Shown here: piece by piece, positions 28,013-35,744 of the stretch
Position numbering within the stretch: position 1 is the first letter of the stretch
Layout: each line of letters begins with the position of its first letter
Source: Clostridiales bacterium
Lineage (GTDB): Bacteria > Bacillota > Clostridia > Saccharofermentanales > Saccharofermentanaceae
DNA length: 64,000 nt
Direction of reading: 5' to 3'
Assembly (NCBI GenBank): GCA_017551625.1
Contig: JAFZLF010000005.1
Coordinates: 62,001 to 126,000, forward strand
Notes under the pieces: generated by a model
Seen by the model: the letters and a program-made list of their open reading frames with translations, nothing else
Database searches by the model: none
What the model was told of the DNA's origin: nothing
Position numbers and translations under genes: made by a program

Positions 28013-28097
28013 TGGTGGGAGAAGGTGGATTCGAACCACCGAAGTCGGTGACAACAGATTTACAGTCTGCCCCCTTTGGCCGCTCGGGAATTCTCCC
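28013..28097 (-). tRNA. tRNA-Tyr (anticodon GTA)
   Basis: An 85-base class II tRNA. The acceptor stem is GGGAGAA / TTCTCCC, the anticodon arm CAGA-CTGTAAA-TCTG gives GTA, and the variable arm TCACCGACTTCGGTGG and T loop TTCGAATC are normal. CCA is encoded. Confidence 0.95.
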
Positions 28098-28132
28098 TCG
28101 TTACGTATATAGATTGTCAAATTGCTTCAATG

Positions 28133-28209
28133 TGGTGGGCCTTCAGGGACTCGAACCCAAGACCGACCGGTTATGAGCCGGTTGCTCTAACCAACTGAGC
28201 TAAAGGCCC
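28133..28209 (-). tRNA. tRNA with anticodon CAT (elongator Met or Ile2)
   Basis: A 77-base tRNA with acceptor stem GGGCCTT / AAGGCCC, D-arm AGCTCAGTTGGTTAGAGC, anticodon arm ACCGG-CTCATAA-CCGGT and T loop TTCGAGTC; CCA is encoded. The first acceptor pair is normal, so it is not the initiator. Whether it carries methionine or, after lysidine modification, isoleucine cannot be settled by eye. It is 35 bases upstream of tRNA-Tyr and likely in the same transcript. Confidence 0.9.
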
Positions 28210-28320
28210 GCTTGTTTGAGTTTGTACCCATTTCTCAAAGCGCAAGAAAGATTATAGCGATATTCCCTACTTTCGTCAACACCTTTTCACAAAATCCATA
28301 TTCAGTAAGAGAAAATGATC

Positions 28321-28409
28321 GGGGAACCCGGAATTCGTTTTGAGGTTGCGAGTTTTTTGACGAAGTCAAAAACTGTTTGAGCAACAAGGAACGTAATTCC
28401 GGGTTCCCC
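28321..28409. repeat. 89-base nested palindrome after asd
   Basis: Outer arms (GGGGAACCCGGAATT at 28321-28335 and its complement at 28395-28409) enclose a second stem GTTGC / GCAAC and an inner stem AGTTTTTTGAC / GTCAAAAACT with a GAA loop. It begins 6 bases after the asd stop. No U-run follows on the minus strand, so it is not a standard terminator; it could be a mobile palindromic repeat or an RNA 3'-end structure. The rest of the gap 28210-28320 shows nothing recognisable. Confidence 0.7.
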
Positions 28410-28415
28410 CATTCA

Positions 28416-29501
28416 TTACTCTTTTGCAGAAAGATAACCTTTCTTATAGAGAAGCTCCGCCGAGAGCATCGCGCCACCGGCAGCGCCACGAAGAGTATTG
28501 TGGCTGAGGCAGGTAAACTTATAGTCGAAGATCGGATCCTCTCTCAGGCGGCCGATGGAGACACCCATACCTCCCTGGAACATCGCATCGAGTGCCGGCT
28601 GCGGACGGTTATCCTCATCGATATACTGCAGGAACTGCTTCGGAGCGTGCGGCAGCTCGAGTTCCTGAGGTTCACCCTTATAGTTTTGCCAGGCCTTGAT
28701 CATTTCTTCCTTTGACGGCTTTCTGTCAAACTTAACCGAAACCGCCGCAGTATGTCCTTCCTGTACAGCGACACGATAGCACTGTGCAGAAATGATCGGT
28801 GCTTCAGCCTTCACGATCTCAGATCCTTCGATATGCCCCCAGACCTTAAGTGGTTCCATCTCGCTCTTCTCTTCTTCTCCGCCGATGTAAGGGATCATAT
28901 TCCCGACCATTTCCGGCCAATCCTTGAAGGTCTTGCCGGCACCGGAAATCGCCTGATAGGTGCAGACATTGATGTACTTGATGCCAAAAGACAGGAGCGG
29001 AGAAAGCGCAGGAACATAGCTCTGGATGGAGCAGTTCGGCTTTACGGCGATAAAACCGCGCTTGGTGCCGAGTCTCTCTCTCTGCTTATCGATGATCGCT
29101 GCATGCGCAGAGTTGATCTCCGGAACCATCATCGGAACGTCAGGAGTCCATCTGTGTGCGGAGTTATTGGAAATGACCGGAGTCTCGAGCTTAGCGATCT
29201 TCTCCTCGAGCGCGCGGATCTCATCCTTCTTCATATCGACAGCGCAGAAGACGAAGTCTACCTTCTCGCAGATCTTCTCGATATCTTCAGTGCTCTCTAC
29301 GATCATATCCTTTACATAGGAAGGCATCTCACAATCGATTTTCCAGCGGCCCTCAACTGCCTCTGCATAAGTCTTGCCTGCAGAACGGGGTGAAGCAACT
29401 ACGGCTACACACTCGAACCACGGATGATTATCCAGAAGCGATATGAATCTCTGCCCTACATACCCGGTAGCGCCAATGACGCCTGCTCTTAACTTTGCCA
29501 T
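28416..29501 (-). CDS. asd: Aspartate-semialdehyde dehydrogenase
   Basis: A 361-residue enzyme reducing aspartyl phosphate to aspartate semialdehyde for lysine, DAP, threonine and methionine synthesis. NADP binding is GATGYVGQRF, the catalytic Cys is in AVKPNCSIQSY and the substrate region is QAISGAGKTF. Length and motifs fit the archaeal/fungal-type Asd group found in many Clostridia rather than the proteobacterial type. The start is ATG 29499-29501; the longer open frame upstream would cover the promoter. It stands alone, divergent from the recombinase gene. Confidence 0.94.
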   Translation of the reverse strand: MAKLRAGVIGATGYVGQRFISLLDNHPWFECVAVVASPRSAGKTYAEAVEGRWKIDCEMPSYVKDMIVESTEDIEKICEKVDFVFCAVDMKKDEIRALEEKIAKLETPVISNNSAHRWTPDVPMMVPEINSAHAAIIDKQRERLGTKRGFIAVKPNCSIQSYVPALSPLLSFGIKYINVCTYQAISGAGKTFKDWPEMVGNMIPYIGGEEEKSEMEPLKVWGHIEGSEIVKAEAPIISAQCYRVAVQEGHTAAVSVKFDRKPSKEEMIKAWQNYKGEPQELELPHAPKQFLQYIDEDNRPQPALDAMFQGGMGVSIGRLREDPIFDYKFTCLSHNTLRGAAGGAMLSAELLYKKGYLSAKE

Positions 29502-29556
29502 TTCTTTATCCTCACTAACTGTCCGCGTACCGTGGACATTTGTCTTTGATGGGTGT

Positions 29557-29585
29557 ATTATATCGCAATCATTTTCGGAAAGCAA
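29557..29585 (-). promoter_or_regulatory. asd: Promoter of asd
   Basis: Minus-strand -35 TTGCTT (29580-29585), 17-base spacer, consensus -10 TATAAT (29557-29562); the 5' untranslated leader would be about 50 bases. Confidence 0.65.
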
Positions 29586-29653
29586 GTCATTTTTTCAGGA
29601 TTTTTATGATACTATTAGTTTAGTGTTGGTTTTGTTTAATTGTGGAGGAAATC

Positions 29654-30667
29654 ATGAGCAGGCCTAAGGGAAAATCATCCGGAAGTGACGCTACCTTTCC
29701 GATCCTTGAGCAGTACATCCGTTATATGGAAGCGGTACAGGAGAAATCTCCCCTCACCGTCAAGGAATATAGATATGATCTTATACTTCTCTTCCGTTTC
29801 CTAAAGTATGACCGTGGCATCGTTAAGCTCGATGAGAAAACTAAGTTTGAAGATATCCCGATCGATGACATCGACGAGAAGTTCTTAAATTCCATTTCTA
29901 CAGACGATCTGTTCGCTTTCATGATCTATCTTTCCAGAAACAGGAAAGCCTCTTCTGCTACCCGTGCCAGAAAAGTAGCCACGATGAAGTCGTTCTTTAA
30001 GTATCTTTTCCAGAAGAAAAGAATCATTAAGGATGACCCATCTTACGATCTGGAGACTCCCAGACGTGCGAAACGCCTCCCGAAGTATTTAAGTCTGGAT
30101 CAGAGCCGTGATCTTCTTACTGCCGCCGAACAATCCGAAAGTGAATCGGCCGCCCGGGATTTTTGTATCGTCACGCTGTTTCTTAATTGCGGGATGCGTC
30201 TTTCGGAACTTCGCGGGATCAACCTTTCCGATATATCCGATGATACGCTTCGCGTCGTTGGAAAGGGAAATAAAGAGCGAACTATCTATCTGAACGATGC
30301 ATGTCTTTCTGCGTTGGAACAGTACTATCCGCAGCGTGATCTCATGAAGAAGAAAGATAAGGAAGCGCTCTTTCTCAGCAGTCGCGGAACCAGACTCAGT
30401 ACGCAGATGATCCAGATCATCATCAAGAAGTTATTCTCGGCGTCAGGGATCGATCCTTCCTCTTATTCCGTTCATAAGCTCCGTCACACATGCGCGACGC
30501 TAATGTATAAATACGGACAGGTCGACATACGCACACTCCAGCAGATACTCGGACATCAGAGCGTGGCAACGACGCAGATCTATACGCACGTCGACGAAGA
30601 ATCCCTCCATGACGCCGTCGATAAGAATCCTCTGGCCCACTTTAAGAACAAGAAGAAGAAAGACTGA
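29654..30667 (+). CDS. Tyrosine recombinase of the XerC/XerD type
   Basis: A 337-residue site-specific recombinase, starting at ATG 29654 directly behind GGAGGAAATC. The N-terminal core-binding (SAM-like) domain is at about residues 15-130 and the catalytic domain follows. All catalytic residues are seen: Arg in NCGMRLSEL, Lys in VGKGNKERTIYL, HxxR in HKLRH, His in LGHQSVATTQ and Tyr in IYTHV. It lacks phage or integron neighbours and has the compact Xer layout, so chromosome-dimer resolution is the likeliest role. A Lys-rich tail (FKNKKKKD) ends the protein. It reads toward the esterase gene, stopping 6 bases from it. Confidence 0.9.
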   Translation: MSRPKGKSSGSDATFPILEQYIRYMEAVQEKSPLTVKEYRYDLILLFRFLKYDRGIVKLDEKTKFEDIPIDDIDEKFLNSISTDDLFAFMIYLSRNRKASSATRARKVATMKSFFKYLFQKKRIIKDDPSYDLETPRRAKRLPKYLSLDQSRDLLTAAEQSESESAARDFCIVTLFLNCGMRLSELRGINLSDISDDTLRVVGKGNKERTIYLNDACLSALEQYYPQRDLMKKKDKEALFLSSRGTRLSTQMIQIIIKKLFSASGIDPSSYSVHKLRHTCATLMYKYGQVDIRTLQQILGHQSVATTQIYTHVDEESLHDAVDKNPLAHFKNKKKKD

Positions 30668-30673
30668 AAAAGA

Positions 30674-32290
30674 TCAAGCGTTCTCGTTATTCTGATACTG
30701 TTCCAGAAATCGCAGCGCGACTTCCTTTTTCTTATGCGGATGCAGGTCATTGTGCTGACCGAGATCATATGTCGGGATCAGAAAACAACCCGGAATCTCG
30801 TGTACGACGGAACGCTGTACTTCTCTTACCGCGTCAAAAGGATCAGACTCATATACCGGACCGTCGCCGAGCCAGTATGTGACCTCCGCCATGTAAAACG
30901 GTGTTTCCCGTCCGAAACACTCTCTCCACTCAGCGACCATGTTCTTAAGAAGATCCGCATAGTGCTGCGGATACTCACAGTTTGACTCTCCCTGATAGAA
31001 CAACATCGCCCTGCATCGTGTACCGGAAAGCGGATAGATCATCGAATTATACAGAGCTGTCGGAGCCCAGTTGAAGAAAGTCGGACCAGTCAGAGCTTCA
31101 GATCTTGCGCCTTCCCGCATCTTCCATCTTCCTTCCAGAGAAATCTCTTCTTCATTTCGTTTCAGGCAGTACGGACATTCCGGAACTGCGCCGCCGATAT
31201 TACCATCTATGCCCAGACGGACGGTGATGGTATTTTCACCTTCGTGAAGGATACCGGGCTTTAGGAAATACCGTCTTGGCGGATACTTAAATCCATACTC
31301 CCCTACCTTTTGTCCGTTAACAAATGTCGTATCCGAGTCGATGAGTGTACCGAGCCGGAGTTCGACCGTATCTTCCAACCATGAAGCAGGCACTGCGATC
31401 GTCTTTTGCAGCCAGATGCTTCCTTTATAGTCTTCATAAGGGGTTCCCATAAAGGTAGATGGCATATCAAATGAAGAATATTCCTCTGTTTCAGGCCATT
31501 TATCCTCCCATCCTCCTGATAATCCGGGATCACGTTTATCCAGATCCTTGTGCCATGCATCCTGTCTTTTCATATCCTCAGCCTGCGTCCCGGATACGAA
31601 ATCTTCATTGCGGTTCTGGCTGAGTTTTTCCTTGTAGCACCACAGACATGCTTTACTCTTATCGTTATTACAGTATCCGGAGCCGTGATCTGTAGCTGCG
31701 ATCATCTCATAGGTAGAAATAAGATTCTCTTCGCTCATCAGACTCTCGACAGGCGCTCCACCGACCGCAGTCTGAATCAATCCGACCGGTATACCGTCCG
31801 AGAGGAACTTATACTTGGCAAAGTAAAAACCGATCGCGCTGAACCCGAAGATATGCTCTTGATCACAATTGACCCAGGATCCACCGGTAAGCATCTCTGC
31901 TTTCTTTCCGAAGAGAGGAATCTTCGGGACCTCAAATTGTCGGATCATGGGATAATCCGCGGATATGATCTCATCATAATGGTAATCAGTCGTCCATATC
32001 GTAGGAAGTTCCATGTTTGACTGGCCACCGAGAATATAGACATCTCCGAAAAGGATATCCCTGATAGTGATAGTATCTTTTTCTGAAGAGATCTTGAGCG
32101 TGTGAGGCCCGCCTGCGGGATGCGGAGGAAGTAAAAGACTCCAGCAGTTTTCGCGCCGGATATTTACGGGGATCGGCTCACCGTCCCACAAGGCCGTAAT
32201 CGTCTCGCTCCCATCCCGAAAACCGGATAACGTGTTTTCCACATCTCTTTGCAGAATCATGCCATCACTGATAATACTTGAAATCTTCAT
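30674..32290 (-). CDS. SASA/GDSL-type carbohydrate esterase (sialate O-acetylesterase family)
   Basis: A 538-residue serine esterase of the SGNH fold. The nucleophile is in GGQSNMELPT, the Asn/Gly block is FYQGESNCEYP and the catalytic Asp/His pair is in HNDLHPHKK near the C-terminus. A beta-sandwich insertion (about residues 265-370, with WEDTVELRLGTL-type and NTITVRLGIDG strands) sits between the core halves, as in SIAE family enzymes. No signal peptide, so it is intracellular. Beside sugar-uptake genes it more likely removes acetyl groups from imported xylan or pectin oligosaccharides than from sialic acid (inference). Confidence 0.85.
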   Translation of the reverse strand: MKISSIISDGMILQRDVENTLSGFRDGSETITALWDGEPIPVNIRRENCWSLLLPPHPAGGPHTLKISSEKDTITIRDILFGDVYILGGQSNMELPTIWTTDYHYDEIISADYPMIRQFEVPKIPLFGKKAEMLTGGSWVNCDQEHIFGFSAIGFYFAKYKFLSDGIPVGLIQTAVGGAPVESLMSEENLISTYEMIAATDHGSGYCNNDKSKACLWCYKEKLSQNRNEDFVSGTQAEDMKRQDAWHKDLDKRDPGLSGGWEDKWPETEEYSSFDMPSTFMGTPYEDYKGSIWLQKTIAVPASWLEDTVELRLGTLIDSDTTFVNGQKVGEYGFKYPPRRYFLKPGILHEGENTITVRLGIDGNIGGAVPECPYCLKRNEEEISLEGRWKMREGARSEALTGPTFFNWAPTALYNSMIYPLSGTRCRAMLFYQGESNCEYPQHYADLLKNMVAEWRECFGRETPFYMAEVTYWLGDGPVYESDPFDAVREVQRSVVHEIPGCFLIPTYDLGQHNDLHPHKKKEVALRFLEQYQNNENA

Positions 32291-32302
32291 ACAAAGCCTC
32301 CT

Positions 32303-32953
32303 TTACGTGAAGATATACTCCATCATCTTGTCATTCAGTTCATTTTCGTTTTCCGAATAGACAAAGACAAGATACACATCATCCGAACTTAGCTGCAGGC
32401 TGGACCGCATTTTCTCAGGAACTCGGATCGCTGCAGGGAAACCTTGCGGATCCCAAAGGTATTCCAGATCACCGTATCGCTGGTCATTCTTGTATTTTGA
32501 AAGATCCATGTAGAAGTCATATTCCTGGAAGAACTCGAACTGTTTTTCTGACATGAGCAGATACTGGAACATCCCGCTTTCAAGCTGCGACACAAAAGCC
32601 ATTACCAGATTATACGAGCTGACATCGCCGTTCTGTGGAACGACGAGTGTGTCACCGCCGTACTTTACGACCTTGTTCTTATATCCTTTCCCGAGATATG
32701 AAAGAAAGTCGTCCGTAAGTACTTTCTCTGCCGATCCAGAGATATTCACGCCGACTCCGGCGCCGGCATAGATCGTCTTCTTATTCTGGAAAACATCATG
32801 CATGAACCAGATGATCGCGATGATCACGGCCAAAAGAATCAAGACCTTCAGAAGATAATAATCTCGGAAGTATAGCAGCCTCTGATGACTGTCGAGCTTG
32901 GACAGTTTCTCTTTTTCTTTGGCAAAATAACCGGAAAGTGAAAACTTGCCCAT
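32303..32953 (-). CDS. Single-pass membrane protein, unknown function
   Basis: A 216-residue protein I do not recognise. A charged N-terminus (about 35 residues) leads into one transmembrane helix (LLKVLILLAVIIAIIWFMH), then an outward domain with no clear motif (NISGSAEKVLTDDFLSYLGK, GDLEYLWDPQGFPAAIR). It starts 2 bases after the YesL-like gene and ends 12 bases before the esterase, so the three form an operon. Its pairing with YesL suggests a role in the same carbohydrate-uptake process. Confidence 0.7.
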   Translation of the reverse strand: MGKFSLSGYFAKEKEKLSKLDSHQRLLYFRDYYLLKVLILLAVIIAIIWFMHDVFQNKKTIYAGAGVGVNISGSAEKVLTDDFLSYLGKGYKNKVVKYGGDTLVVPQNGDVSSYNLVMAFVSQLESGMFQYLLMSEKQFEFFQEYDFYMDLSKYKNDQRYGDLEYLWDPQGFPAAIRVPEKMRSSLQLSSDDVYLVFVYSENENELNDKMMEYIFT

Positions 32954-32955
32954 GA

Positions 32956-33627
32956 TCAGCCATCTGCCTCTTTCGTGTCCGGATCAGTCTTCTCCTCTTC
33001 AGACGGTTCAGTAAACTTTTCCTCGAGCTTTTTGAAACCACGTAAGAGGATCAGACACAGACAGAACTCGACTGCAAGGTGTGAAAAAACGACTACTGCC
33101 GGAAGATAACGGATATATTTGATGCTCAGATATACGGAGAAGAGCATGATCAAAGCAACGGAGAACAATCCGATAAAGTATACGATCGAGAATAATACCG
33201 CCGTCTTAAAAGCGTCCTTGATCGTGACCTCGAAGCGCGCGATGATCGGAAAGATCGTCATGATGATGAATAATACGACAAGTGTGAGGAAGGACGCAGC
33301 AACAAAATAAACGGTCGGAACATTACTGAATCCTGTATCGATCATCCAGGACCAGTCGATGCAAAGAAGTGCGCACACTCCCATAAGAATCAGCCAGATG
33401 ATCGTAGCCTGCTTGAAGTTCTCCTTAAAAGCCTTGAAATACGGACGGAAAATGACCGGTTCTTCTCTTCTGACGATGCGCATCGCCACATCGTACTTTG
33501 CAGCCAGCGCCGGTCCGATCGTAATGATCGGCAAACAGCAGATCGTACAAAGGACATTAAGAATGATCAGATCAAATACAGTATTCAGAAACTGCATGAA
33601 AGGACTATCAAATCGTAAAAGGTTCAT
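32956..33627 (-). CDS. YesL-family (DUF624) membrane protein
   Basis: A 223-residue integral membrane protein with about five helices. The N-terminus (FMQFLNTVFDLIILNVL, CTICCLPIITIGPALAA) is the DUF624 hallmark. YesL of Bacillus subtilis lies in the rhamnogalacturonan cluster with YesM/YesN and LplB/YtcP-type permeases, as here; its molecular job is not known. The C-terminus is charged and cytoplasmic. Confidence 0.9.
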   Translation of the reverse strand: MNLLRFDSPFMQFLNTVFDLIILNVLCTICCLPIITIGPALAAKYDVAMRIVRREEPVIFRPYFKAFKENFKQATIIWLILMGVCALLCIDWSWMIDTGFSNVPTVYFVAASFLTLVVLFIIMTIFPIIARFEVTIKDAFKTAVLFSIVYFIGLFSVALIMLFSVYLSIKYIRYLPAVVVFSHLAVEFCLCLILLRGFKKLEEKFTEPSEEEKTDPDTKEADG

Positions 33628-33703
33628 CTATTCTTTCCCGGTCATGCTTCCGGATGGATATAAGCTTATCGCCTGACTCTTCGGAAGCGTAGTTTCTCTT
33701 AGA

Positions 33704-33733
33704 ATATTAAATCATATCTCACGTATTCATCAA
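33704..33733 (-). promoter_or_regulatory. Putative promoter of the YesL-esterase operon
   Basis: Minus-strand -35 TTGATG (33728-33733), 18-base spacer, -10 TAATAT (33704-33709), just downstream of the importer operon's terminator. Confidence 0.45.
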
Positions 33734-33751
33734 GTAAAAGAGGCAAAAAAA

Positions 33752-33787
33752 TACAACCTGCCCGTCTTTTCGGACGGACAGGCTGTA
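33752..33787 (-). terminator. Terminator of the sugar importer operon
   Basis: A long stem (TACAGCCTGTCCGTCC paired with GACGGGCAGGTTGTA, few mismatches, GAAAA loop) followed by seven U on the minus strand, 15 bases after the permease stop. Confidence 0.9.
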
Positions 33788-33802
33788 CCTGTGAATTGGA
33801 GA

Positions 33803-34705
33803 TTACTCTTTTACGCCACCGATCGTAAGACCCGTTACAAAGTATCTCTGTAAGAACGGATACAAGCAGATGATCGGAAGCATGGTTGCGATTGTAGCTG
33901 CAGCACGTACCTGGATCTCAGTAGTCATGTTCGCTGTCTTACCGGAGCTATCCGCTGTCGGATTGAGCTGCGTAAGGCTGCTTAAGAGTTTCTGGAGCTC
34001 GTACTGCAAAGTGGTGTTCTGTGGCTTCAGACGATTGTAGATCATCGCGTCGAACCAGGAGTTCCAGTGATACACGGCAACAAAGAGGAATACTGTCGCA
34101 TATACCGGTTTGCAAAGAGGAGAAATGATCCTTGCAAAGATCGTCATATGACCTGCGCCATCAAGCTGCGCAGACTCCTCATAAGAATCCGGCAGAGATG
34201 ACATATACGTACGAAGCACGAGAATGTTAAATGCACTTACCAGACCGGGAATGATATAGACCCAGAATGTACCGGTGAGATGAAGCTTGGTCATGAGGAT
34301 AACCGAAGGAATCAGACCACCGTTTGCATACATCGTGATTACCCAGAACAGCGAAAGGCTTCTTTTGAAGATGAAGTTTCTTCTGGAGATAACGAATGCA
34401 AGAAGTGCATTGGCAGCCAGAGAAAGTACCGAAGCCAGGAACGTACGGGAGACTGTAACGATCAGACCCTGACGGAAACCGGTCATCTCAAAAATGATCT
34501 TCTTATACGCAGAAGTAGTGAACTTTCTCGGCACAAGGTGAACGTTCTTGAGAATGGCTTCGGAGCCATCCGTAAAGGAGTAGGCAAGTGTATTGAGAAC
34601 CGGGTAAAGGGTCACGCAACAGAACAATACGAGGAAAGTCGTGTTGCAGATAACAAACGCCCAATCCCATCCGGACATTTTTGATTTTGTTAATTTCTTA
34701 AACAT
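33803..34705 (-). CDS. Carbohydrate ABC transporter permease (YtcP/LplC type)
   Basis: A 300-residue inner-membrane permease with six predicted helices. The ABC-ATPase docking loop is EESAQLDGAGHMTIFARIISPLCKP (EAA motif). The sequence FVTGLTIGGVKE at the C-terminus is characteristic of this group. It pairs with the LplB-type permease 13 bases upstream. As usual for CUT1 systems of this type, no ATPase is encoded nearby; a shared MsmK-like ATPase elsewhere is presumed. Confidence 0.93.
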   Translation of the reverse strand: MFKKLTKSKMSGWDWAFVICNTTFLVLFCCVTLYPVLNTLAYSFTDGSEAILKNVHLVPRKFTTSAYKKIIFEMTGFRQGLIVTVSRTFLASVLSLAANALLAFVISRRNFIFKRSLSLFWVITMYANGGLIPSVILMTKLHLTGTFWVYIIPGLVSAFNILVLRTYMSSLPDSYEESAQLDGAGHMTIFARIISPLCKPVYATVFLFVAVYHWNSWFDAMIYNRLKPQNTTLQYELQKLLSSLTQLNPTADSSGKTANMTTEIQVRAAATIATMLPIICLYPFLQRYFVTGLTIGGVKE

Positions 34706-34718
34706 GCACGCACCCTCC

Positions 34719-35657
34719 TTAGAACAGTCGCTCTTCTCCTGCCCGCTTCGCTATGAAGTTGAACAGGAAGATCAGGATCATCGCGATGAAAGTCTTGAAG
34801 ATACCTGCAGCAGTACCAAGAGAGAAGTTGGCCATACCATAATTCAGAACGTAGATATCGATCGTCTCCGATACCGGCTTCAGAACACCGAGACCGAGGA
34901 GATACTGAACTTCGAATCCCGCATTAAGCACGTTACCAATATTCATGATCAACAGGATGATAATCGTAGAGCGGATACCCGGAAGTGTGATATGCTTGAT
35001 TTTTTGCCATCTTCCTGCACCATCCATCGCGGCTGCTTCATAAAGCGAAGGATCGATAGATGTAATAGTCGCGAGATAGATGATCGCATTCCAACCTGTT
35101 TCCTTCCAAACATTCGAGATAGCCACGATCGGCCAGAAATACTTCGTATGCATGAAGTAACTGATTGGTTCTTTAATAATATGCAGACCCTGCAGTAATT
35201 CGTTGATCATGCCCTTTGTGGCGAAAGCATCGCGGACGATACTGGTAACCACGATCCAGGACAGGAAGTGCGGGAGATAGGAGATCGTCTGTACGATCTT
35301 TTTACCCATCACATTACGGACTTCACTAAGAAGGATAGCAAAACCGATCGCCGTAACAGTAGTAGCAACGAGGTTGATGACACCCATTCCCAGAGTGTTA
35401 CGCAGGTCGCGGAGGAATGTTTTATCGTCAAAAAGAAATTTGAACCATTTAAATCCTACAAACTGAGACCCGAAAATACCATCTTTCAGCTTATAGTTTT
35501 GAAACGCCATTATCCAACCGAATAACGGCAGATAGTAAAAGATAATACCATAGACAACATACAAGCCGGCAACAATAAGAAGTACGCGCTGACGCTTGAC
35601 TTCGGCTTTGTTGAGTTTACTCTTCAGAGCGGGAGCATCTTTTTCAATTGTGCTCAT
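34719..35657 (-). CDS. Carbohydrate ABC transporter permease (LplB type)
   Basis: A 312-residue permease with about six helices; the EAA loop is YEAAAMDGAGRWQKIKHITLPGI. The N-terminus carries a charged cytoplasmic stretch of about 28 residues before the first helix (VLLIVAGLYVVYGIIFYYL). It is the second gene of the importer operon, downstream of a stem-loop that separates it from the binding-protein gene. Confidence 0.94.
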   Translation of the reverse strand: MSTIEKDAPALKSKLNKAEVKRQRVLLIVAGLYVVYGIIFYYLPLFGWIMAFQNYKLKDGIFGSQFVGFKWFKFLFDDKTFLRDLRNTLGMGVINLVATTVTAIGFAILLSEVRNVMGKKIVQTISYLPHFLSWIVVTSIVRDAFATKGMINELLQGLHIIKEPISYFMHTKYFWPIVAISNVWKETGWNAIIYLATITSIDPSLYEAAAMDGAGRWQKIKHITLPGIRSTIIILLIMNIGNVLNAGFEVQYLLGLGVLKPVSETIDIYVLNYGMANFSLGTAAGIFKTFIAMILIFLFNFIAKRAGEERLF

Positions 35658-35683
35658 TATTTGCCTCCCTTAAACCTAGTAAT

Positions 35684-35715
35684 GGCAACCACAGTTATAT
35701 ATAACCGTGGTTGCC
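35684..35715 (-). promoter_or_regulatory. Intercistronic stem-loop between binding protein and permeases
   Basis: A perfect GGCAACCAC / GTGGTTGCC stem extended by GTTATATATAAC, without a following U-run. In position and form it matches the stabilising or attenuating hairpins that let binding protein be made in excess over permeases. Confidence 0.7.
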
Positions 35716-35744
35716 ACCACAGGATGATTTATGTCAGTTGAACA

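Noticed and set aside
28235-28489. 84-codon minus-strand frame
   Set aside because: It crosses the palindrome and the 3' end of asd in another frame and has no ribosome site.
29502-29653. Lysine riboswitch before asd
   Set aside because: The leader after the predicted promoter is only about 50 bases, too short for the roughly 175-base L box, and none of its core sequences appears.
28013-30667. Possible integrated element: tRNA genes near a tyrosine recombinase
   Set aside because: Between the tRNAs and the recombinase lies only asd with its own promoter. There are no phage, plasmid or att repeat signs, and the recombinase has the Xer layout.
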